Assembly (NCBI GenBank): GCA_947044365.1
Contig: OX345638.1
Location: 5,282,201-5,346,200 of the forward strand
DNA from: Petrosia ficiformis
Taxonomy: Eukaryota; Porifera; Demospongiae; Haplosclerida; Petrosiidae
Direction of reading: 5' to 3'
Length of the DNA stretch: 64,000 bases
Of the stretch, positions 56,992 to 64,000 are shown in pieces (within the stretch, counting starts at the first letter, position 1; each line of letters opens with the position of its first letter). A model generated the notes under the pieces. The model searched no databases, was not told the origin of the DNA, and saw only the letters and a program-made list of their open reading frames with translations. A program made the translations under genes and the position numbers.

Positions 56992-58356
56992 ATGACTCTC
57001 GAACTTCTATCTCTCCAGCAGTCCTGTTACTTATGTCTTGTAGGACATCTACACCTCTACTCTACAGAGCTACTTTCCTTATTACCTACTTCACTTCGAC
57101 GATTTCTTTTTGCTTACCTCCCAGCTATTGATCTTCAGAGAATAGAACAAACATCCCTAGTTGAAGGAATTGATACGTCAACATACTGGGAAGCACTGTA
57201 TCACACCCTACCGTCATTCATGTCACGGGAACAAGAAAACACTGTGGATTATAAAGCTATTTTCCTTAGGTATGTAGTCAATTGCACTGTTTATTCTGAT
57301 AGCGAAGTGCTTTTTCATCTTTTATCTCTACCATTGATCATAGAATCATACATGGAGTATAGTAACATTAAATCGATGCTAGTGGCAAGTGGATTAGAAG
57401 AATCAAGTTATAGGCATGCTATTATACCCTGTCGATTTAAGCCTCTGTACAGTAATGATCCATGGACATCCTTTGTAGACAATGGGATAACTACAGTTAA
57501 AGTATTAATGAATAACTTTGAGATATATGCTAAAACCAATATGCATTGGTACCAAGGATCTAGAAGTAAATTTACCCTTTTTCATGAGCTTGAAAAAAGA
57601 GATGGTGGTTACGATTTGATAAGGGAATTTTTTAGGAATACGAAAAGTATAACACTTCATTATGGTAGAGACTGCAGTGATGAAAATCCATCACATCTTT
57701 TCAAAGCAGCTTTATCAAGTGAGAATCCAAAGCTTAGTAAAGTGATCATATATCGTATTTTTCATACTGATGTATCACAACCAATGAAGTACATTGCCCC
57801 ATTTTTATCCCCTAGTGTCTCGTCTCATTCTGACCTAAAATGTACACCATATGATAGATTACAAGAACTATATATTTCAGAAATAGGTGACTGTTTAAGA
57901 ATTCAACGGAGCCTACCTCAGAACGTACCAAAGAGTGCATCTTCCCTGTATCAACTAGCTCGTATAATAAAACACCAAAAACAACTGAGACGTGTAGAAT
58001 TTGCTGGAAGTCTGCTTTATGCTTCACCAGGATTTGATGCCCTGTTTAAATCACTCGTATACTTTGTGTCACTACCTAGCTTTGAAAAACTCCACATTAG
58101 TGGATTTTTAAAAACTGATGGTACATTGATGATGCTGATAAGATTTCTAACTGTACCAACTACTCATGTGCAGAGTGTATTACTCTCAGATGTATATTTT
58201 GTTGGCAAATGTAGCATACATGTTTTGGATAATCTAATAGCCTTGCCCGATGTCAATGAAGAAAATAAAATTCTCAAGGTGAACCGCATTGATGTTAAGA
58301 ATAAAAAAGAAATGATCAACGTAATTTCCAGCGTTGGACCACAGATTGTGTTGTAG
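56992..58356 (+). CDS. F-box/LRR-like protein, single exon
   Basis: 454 residues from the first in-frame ATG (MTLELLSLQQSC), intronless. Residues 25-75 (LLSLLPTSLRRFLFAYLPAIDLQRI ... TYWEALYH, abridged) have the Leu-Pro and Trp spacing of an F-box-like motif. The rest has irregular Leu-rich stretches such as LQELYISEIGDCL, LRRVEFAGSLL and FEKLHISGFL, typical of degenerate LRRs. If the reading is right it would recruit targets to an SCF-type ubiquitin ligase; this is inference. The C-terminus ends about 100 residues earlier than the paralogue at 60,129-61,970, so it may be truncated. Paralogous fragments surround it, pointing to tandem duplication. Confidence 0.72.
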   Translation: MTLELLSLQQSCYLCLVGHLHLYSTELLSLLPTSLRRFLFAYLPAIDLQRIEQTSLVEGIDTSTYWEALYHTLPSFMSREQENTVDYKAIFLRYVVNCTVYSDSEVLFHLLSLPLIIESYMEYSNIKSMLVASGLEESSYRHAIIPCRFKPLYSNDPWTSFVDNGITTVKVLMNNFEIYAKTNMHWYQGSRSKFTLFHELEKRDGGYDLIREFFRNTKSITLHYGRDCSDENPSHLFKAALSSENPKLSKVIIYRIFHTDVSQPMKYIAPFLSPSVSSHSDLKCTPYDRLQELYISEIGDCLRIQRSLPQNVPKSASSLYQLARIIKHQKQLRRVEFAGSLLYASPGFDALFKSLVYFVSLPSFEKLHISGFLKTDGTLMMLIRFLTVPTTHVQSVLLSDVYFVGKCSIHVLDNLIALPDVNEENKILKVNRIDVKNKKEMINVISSVGPQIVL

Positions 58357-60128
58357 TGTTCTTAAGTTATCAATTTGAATATTCTCAATTAACTTTGTTG
58401 ATCAAGATTTAATACCATATCTGAACAGTGCTAAGTATAGGTGTTGTGTTCAATATTATAACAATTATAATCATTAATAATTATAAAGCCAGACTAAGTG
58501 CATGAGTATTGATCAGCACCACTTATCATTATCTTCAAGAGGTTGATATATAGCACGGACATTTTAAAAGTTTGTCAAAGTTAGAAATGAAAGTTTCTTG
58601 TGGGAGAGATACGAACAAAGTACAGATAACTAGTGAACAGGGACTATAATAGGGAGTATATCTACTTAATAAGTATATATTTATGTACAAAAACCTAGCT
58701 ATATAGGTCAACTTAAAGTATATATACAGGTTAGTTCAAAACTCATGCATGCATAATAGTGTGCTTATATAGTAATGACCTCACCATATACAATAATAAT
58801 TTTTTGTAAGTGTACTGATACAAATCACAATAGCTAGAACATCTGCAATGATGTAATAATACAGTGATATTTTGGAATAGACAATTGGTGTTCCACTTAG
58901 GTGCATGGCATAAACCACTTTAGGAGCTGCAATAGAGTGACGTTCAGTATTAAAAATCAGTAGTTGCAATTAACATTAATCCAGTAGTAACTACAAACAA
59001 GATTAATAATATTATGGAGAAAAAAGCGGCTGTCTTTCTCATGCCTGAAACACAACAGCCTATTGTGTCAATATGTTGATTATCTACTCTTCCTGCCCTT
59101 GTAGAATGTTAGGAATATATTTCTACCCAAGTTGCAAGCATGCAGCTTTTTCTGTAGTTATTTAATGCACCACGTCCACGCCTATTAATTGACCGAGCCC
59201 CTAGTTCTGGTCATTGCTATATATATCAACTGCATGTTCACGTTCACAATAATCTCATAATTATAATGTAATGTCTAAAACATCATATAGTTATAATAAT
59301 AATTGTTGCCCAATTTCTAGAATAATACTGGGAACAAAATTGAATGCTTTTGACAACTTACACACTCAATGTATGTATATATAGTTCTGCTGCCGACATA
59401 TAATGTCAAGGGACAAGGCTGCCTACAATTTTAATATTATTAATTATTTCTTTAAAAAACCATGATGGCTATACAAACAGATAATATTAACATGTAGATG
59501 AAATATGAAGAGAGAAAAAAATTGAACAGAATAACAATTATAAGGGTGGTGGGGGGAACCTGGGCTACATCATTCTCTAAAAATGAACTAAATAAAAGCT
59601 TGGGTACACTGAGGATACTTCCATTTTGAAAACAATTGTCTACACTCGTGAATAATTATTGTAACTACGACTAAAGGGAGAGTTACGGTTAACAAAAGCT
59701 CTAAAGCATATTGGTGAACTACATTTCTTTATACATTCGTAAAAAATACATGTTTAAACATATTAAGTTTGCCCTCGTTTGCTTATGAAAGTTTCATGAA
59801 CCCTCAGAATGAAGCAGGGACTAAAACGTGTCACTTTACACAATAGAATTGTGTAGTGTTTTGAACTATATGCTGCATAATTATAACTACAAGATTACTA
59901 TGGTCTAAACACTCACTGAATGAGGCCTATAGCACTAGTACGTATAATCATGAAAAGATGTTACTTAATTGTTGACATGTAGCTACACTTATCAATCCAT
60001 TCATTTCAGTAATTCATCATTCTCAGTCAGTGCAGTAAATATAATTGTAATGACACAATTTGATGCTGCACAAAACAAACTTTTTTTTTACATTTGTCAT
60101 GATTTGTTGTCTAATAGTAATTATAATA
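58357..60128. other. Intergenic, no gene seen
   Basis: AT-rich DNA between two paralogues. The only recognisable item is a fragment of the 'agggctatccctataatt' MITE family at 59,150-59,205 (cacgcctattaattgaccga). Confidence 0.6.
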
Positions 60129-61973
60129 ATGGCTGTCCTATCACTCCAACAGTCCTGTTACTTATATCTTGTGGGACATCTACACCTCTGCCCTACAGAG
60201 CTACTTTCCTTATTACCTACTTCACTTCGACGACATTTTTTTGCTCACCTCCCAGCTATTGATCTTCACAGAATGGAACAAACATCACTAGCTGAAAGAA
60301 TCAGTACTTCAGCATATTGGAAAGGATAGTATCAGAATTTTATTATCCAATCGTCAGTGGAACAAGAAAGCAGTGTGGATAATAAAGCAATATTTCTTGA
60401 AGCACTAGTAGATTTCTCTGTTGATCCTATGTGAATTTTAAAAGTGTTAATTGCTTTTGTATCACAAATCCAACAGTACTTGTTCCTGTTATATGTCTAC
60501 CATTGATCATACAGTCATATATGGACAATGATAACGTTAAACCAATTCTGGTAGCAAGTGGATTAGAAGTGTTGTGCTATACACATATGTATATGTGTTT
60601 TAACTACAATTAAAGTGTTAATGAATATATTTGAGATATATGCCGATACTGTTTTTCATTTGTACCGAAGAAGTGGATTTAGCTTTGTGAATGAGCTAGA
60701 AAAGAGAGGATCCAATCATGATATGGTATCCCATTTTTTTAAGAATACAGAGTGCATATCACTTGAATGTGATAGGAACTGCAGCCGTCTCATTGATCAC
60801 AATCCATCACATCTTTTCAATGCAGCTTTATCAGCTTAGTAAACTCAGTATTGATTGTAAAAGCATAGCTTCAGTAGCGGCAATTATATATACTTCTGTA
60901 TCACAGCAAATCAATTACATATCTCCTTTTTTATCCCCTACTATTGTGCCTCATTCTGTCTTACCAAAATGTACTCTATATGATAATTTACAAGAGCTAT
61001 GTGTTGCAGAGCTAAGTGAGAATATAACAGTTATCAATGAACAGAGCCTAATTCCCAACGAATCTCCCCTGTATCAAATAGCTGGTATTATAAATCACCA
61101 AAAACGACTCAAGTGTGTAAAACTTGCTGGAAGACTCCATACTTCGCCAAAATTTGAAGCATTAATCACATCGCTCATTGACTTTATGTCACGACCTAGT
61201 TTTGAAGAACTCCATATTCGTAGTGATTTAAATACAAATAGTGCTGTGATGTTGTTGACTGTGTTTTTAACTGTACCAGCAACTCATGAACAGAGGTTAG
61301 TACTGTCAAATGTAAATTGTGTAGGTAAGTGCGAGAAGCGCTCTAAGCTTCTGTCCAATCTGTCAACCTCACCAGTCAGTCAGCAAATAAAAATTCTCCA
61401 GTTGCACAAAGTTGTGTTCGAACAGGACATGATGCGTACATTTTCCAAGATTCCTCCAGTGTGCTTGAATGTGTTAAAGATTTGTAACTTGGAACCAATT
61501 TTACCTACAAATATATCCACTTGTGAATTAATAATTGACCAATTGTTTAGTTTTATGTCATTAGGTGAGCAATTGAGGCATTTCTTGATGAATGCCAATA
61601 TTAGAACATTGCATGTTTGCTGTACAGAATATGACTATACTCGTATGAATGCTTATGAAAGTCTTGGACATGTTCTTTGTGATCACGCTTAGCATGTAAA
61701 GACAATCAACCACATTAAATTTTCGCAACCCACTCTCCGAATTTTGGATTACAGCAGTTCCAGTTTTGTATCATTCCTGAATTGCTTAATTGAATTTGCT
61801 CAACTCGTTGATCTTGAACTGACCTTTTTAAATTTATCTTCAGAGTTATGTTTGTTACATACCGTATGGAGAGATTGTAAAAATCAAAAGAATTAATATC
61901 AATATACCTGCACAAGATCTACTATCACCAGTCCATGAAATGTGTGAAGAACTTGTTATATGTGACTAAGTAT
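60129..61973 (+). pseudogene. F-box/LRR-like paralogue, decayed
   Basis: Starts MAVLSLQQSCYLYLVGHLHL, very close to the intact gene, but hits a stop at 60,327 (AYWKG*). Further stops and frame changes follow at 60,432-60,840. The second half is open from 60,718 to 61,692 (LQELCVAELSEN, KRLKCVKLAGRLH, FEELHIRSDL) and ends CDHA*, with homologous codons running on to 61,970 (QLVDLELTFLNLSSELCLL). The long 3' open frame could be a surviving short gene, but it lacks the N-terminal module. Confidence 0.75.
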
Positions 61974-62456
61974 TGTGTATGCGATAATTCTAGATTTTAA
62001 TTGAACAGTGTGTAGAATAATCATATTCTTTTAATAAATTATTATGCTTTGGAAGTAATGTCCCATTTACATCAATGAATTAACAATACTGTAAGTTATA
62101 GTTTCTGGTATATTAATTAAATTTAAATTACAAGGTAATTGATCTACATATTATCTCTGAATACTGGGGTCTGAAGAAGTGTAACTACAGTCATAAATGT
62201 TTCATCAAACCAAAGCACTCCTTCAAAAGATTGATGGTGACATCCTCATTTCTGAAACTCATTAGTAACATTTTTTCCTTACTTGTTAATTCTCTACTAC
62301 ATACAAGCACTATTAGTATTAATGGCAGGTTTACAAACCCTACTGGTTTGTATCTCTAGCATGTGTTCTTTAACAAGCTGCAACGACAGCACCATTCCCT
62401 TTAATTACACAAGTTTAATTGTAATTAAAAATAAGATGGTGATACTTGTTCTAACG
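61974..62456. other. Spacer between convergent genes
   Basis: No gene or clear repeat recognised. Confidence 0.6.
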
Positions 62457-63026
62457 TCACATTTCACACATACAATCTGTTACGAGCCATTGTCTTGATT
62501 CTATCCACACTCCAGATGCATCGTTGTTGGCATGGTTACCTAATGCTAGCCTGTAACTAGGTGTTTGCTGATATATGAGTATTGGTACTCTCACATCATG
62601 TTTAATACATCTCTTGATATTGGGGAAGTTGCAGTAAGACTTAGCACATTCTTCACCATTAACCATCATAGCTGGAAATCTAAGAGAATCAAAAGTGCAG
62701 TGTAACGTGAAATCACAGCCTCCTTCATCAGTTTTTGTTAGTGATCCATTCCATGCTGATTTCATTATACTCTCACAGAGCTTGATGCCCTCAGCTTCAG
62801 TGAGTTCTGCAGGATCATGGTAGATTAGTCCATACAAAAAGCTAGCCAGAGAGGTCCTCTCCAAATCTCTCACTATGATCGTGGACTTTCCAGTTCTGTA
62901 CAGTTTACTGTCCATTAGTTGTTGGTATGGTGTTATAAGAGAGGGAATACTATCCCCAGATGAACCACACATCACTGGTCTCAGGATAATAATGGCACAA
63001 AGTGCAAGATATATGTAGCCAACCAT
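62457..63026 (-). CDS. Secreted protein with IL-17-like cysteine pattern, single exon
   Basis: 189 residues from ATG at 63,026. Residues 1-21 (MVGYIYLALCAIIILRPVMCG) form a signal peptide, so the product is secreted. The last 90 residues contain HCTFDSLRFPAMM, then EECAKSYC, then HDVRVPILIY, and finish W-IESRQWLVTDCMCEM. This order matches the IL-17 family core: 'D..R.P..i..A.C....C', a 'vPv.vl.r' strand, then a W/F-led strand ending '.vGCtC'. Conserved spacing of the four late cysteines is the main argument. The first 75 residues are unlike known families. Alternatives are another cystine-knot growth factor or a sponge-specific secreted family. Confidence 0.6.
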   Translation of the reverse strand: MVGYIYLALCAIIILRPVMCGSSGDSIPSLITPYQQLMDSKLYRTGKSTIIVRDLERTSLASFLYGLIYHDPAELTEAEGIKLCESIMKSAWNGSLTKTDEGGCDFTLHCTFDSLRFPAMMVNGEECAKSYCNFPNIKRCIKHDVRVPILIYQQTPSYRLALGNHANNDASGVWIESRQWLVTDCMCEM

Positions 63027-63645
63027 CTTTTTCAAGTAGTTGTCAGAAGTACACTAGTTAGTAAAGTGAAAATATTGATTACTCGTCACATCCGTTTTGT
63101 ATCGAAATTGAAAGTTGTCTAGCTAAAGGGTGGAGCAAATCATTTTGGAATTTCTATACACGTCAAATACTTCAAGAACAATGACATTAAAAAAAATGTG
63201 TACACCACATCAAGGTATACAATACATATACACTGTTAAAGCTTTACTAGCTCTATACTACATGGTTGTCAGCAGGGTCATGATCATGCACACAAGGTAA
63301 ATATCCCCCTTCTCACTGGGCCTAGAGTTTTTAGCAGAACTCAATTATAATGATTTTCATTAGTACTTCCACACAACGTTACGAACAATAATACTAAGTA
63401 AAATATTACAAAATTAAATTGAATGAAAATGTTATACAAACACAACATCATTAATTATGAGTGTTGTATTACTATTATAGTTAATTATAAAAAGGTAGTA
63501 ATATAGTTTGGATGGTAACCTGTTTACATACATGTAATTATAAATTTAGCTTTGTATGGCCAGATCTGAAGTATGGATAAAAAATATTAGTGCAGCAAAT
63601 AAAAAAGACAGAGTTAGTACGAAATTTAATGTTTCTTCTATTATG
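63027..63645. other. Spacer and likely promoter region of the IL-17-like gene
   Basis: AT-rich; no coding signal. The two - strand genes on each side are in tandem. Confidence 0.55.
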
Positions 63646-64000
63646 TCAGTCGATAGGAAGTACTATTGGCATGCCAGGTAAGCATTTACCATTCCAAAAG
63701 ATATTCATATCGTAAGTGTCTTTCACACGACTAGTAAACTCAATAGTGCAGAGGCAGTCTTCAAAAGGGATTAATTTGATTGGCATGGGTCCGGTTACTC
63801 TACCAACAGCAGTCGCAGCTAGTATGCCAGTTTTCTCTCCCACAGTTATGGGCACACTATCAACAAGGGATTCACTGGATTCGTTCTCCATTCCAAGTAG
63901 ATCAATTTCGAAAGGAGATCCTTCGATTTCCTGATCAAACCAATAAATATGGACATCAAATGTATCAGGAGCTAGAGGTTGAAAACTGATCTGGTATTTA
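63646..64000 (-). CDS. Filamin-type Ig repeat protein, 3' end
   Basis: The frame is open from the window edge to TGA/TAA at 63,646. It reads ISFQPLAPDTFDVHIYWFDQ then EIEGSPFEI, the end of one filamin repeat ('y.v.f.P...g.y.v.v...g..i.GSPF'). A second repeat follows (VPITVGEKTGILAATAVGR ... YDMNIFWNGKCLPGMPIVL) and closes the protein. Filamin-type Ig domains bind actin-associated or membrane partners. The rest lies beyond the window, so it may be a true filamin or another filamin-repeat protein such as a TRIM type. Confidence 0.8.
   Translation of the reverse strand, partial: KYQISFQPLAPDTFDVHIYWFDQEIEGSPFEIDLLGMENESSESLVDSVPITVGEKTGILAATAVGRVTGPMPIKLIPFEDCLCTIEFTSRVKDTYDMNIFWNGKCLPGMPIVLPID

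Noticed and set aside
60718..61692. Independent 324-residue gene
   Set aside because: It is the 3' half of the decayed paralogue; its first codons are out of frame with the homologous protein. Kept as pseudogene, with low doubt.

Overview
The window looks like nuclear DNA of an early-branching animal, most likely a sponge (inference). It is AT-rich, has spliceosomal introns with GT/AG borders, and carries animal-type families: a tandem-domain receptor tyrosine phosphatase, kelch/ZU5 multidomain proteins, an F-box/LRR-like family, an IL-17-like secreted protein and filamin-type repeats. Nothing points to bacterial or viral DNA. No database search was possible, so species and family names rest on motif recognition.

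Region 1 (1-18,504, + strand) is the cytoplasmic half of a receptor-type protein tyrosine phosphatase in 15 exons that join in frame to 592 residues. D1 is catalytically complete and D2 is degenerate. Its extracellular and transmembrane part lies before the window. Its long introns are a dump for repeats: simple-sequence tracts next to splice acceptors, foldback elements, a hAT-like MITE with an 8-bp target duplication, a 48-bp minisatellite, a terminal-inverted-repeat element holding a RecQ-like helicase scrap, and a broken Crypton-type tyrosine recombinase.

Region 2 (about 19,135-55,640, - strand) is a tandem cluster of one unusual multidomain family. Two members are intact. Gene A (29,640-20,438) has 25 exons and 1,354 codons. 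Gene C (53,740-40,523) has 42 exons and 2,094 codons. Both read: six kelch repeats, coiled coil, ZU5 domain, acidic Ser/Thr spacer, a UPA-like beta-rich module, and a C-terminal helical domain that resembles a death-fold (CARD/DD). Gene C has ZU5-spacer-UPA twice, and its spacer has expanded by tandem duplication of a whole exon plus intron (12 units). Gene B (38,460-34,270) is a shortened pseudogene, and 19,135-19,985 and 54,770-55,640 are smaller relics. All three gene-sized copies share a 10-bp first coding exon and a palindromic site 65-95 bp upstream. The ZU5-UPA-death order is known from UNC5, PIDD and ankyrins; putting a kelch propeller and coiled coil in front of it is the strongest candidate here for an undescribed signalling or innate-defence system.

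Region 3 (55,840-61,970, + strand, with one stray piece at 32,590) is a family of intronless F-box/LRR-like genes: one intact, one decayed and two fragments. Region 4 (62,457-64,000, - strand) has a small secreted protein with an IL-17-like cysteine pattern and the 3' end of a filamin-repeat gene.

Intron sizes differ sharply: 50-100 bp is usual in the kelch/ZU5 genes, up to 4.4 kb in the phosphatase. Gene C is annotated with a total of 6,285 coding bases and gene A with 4,065, both multiples of three, which supports the exon models.
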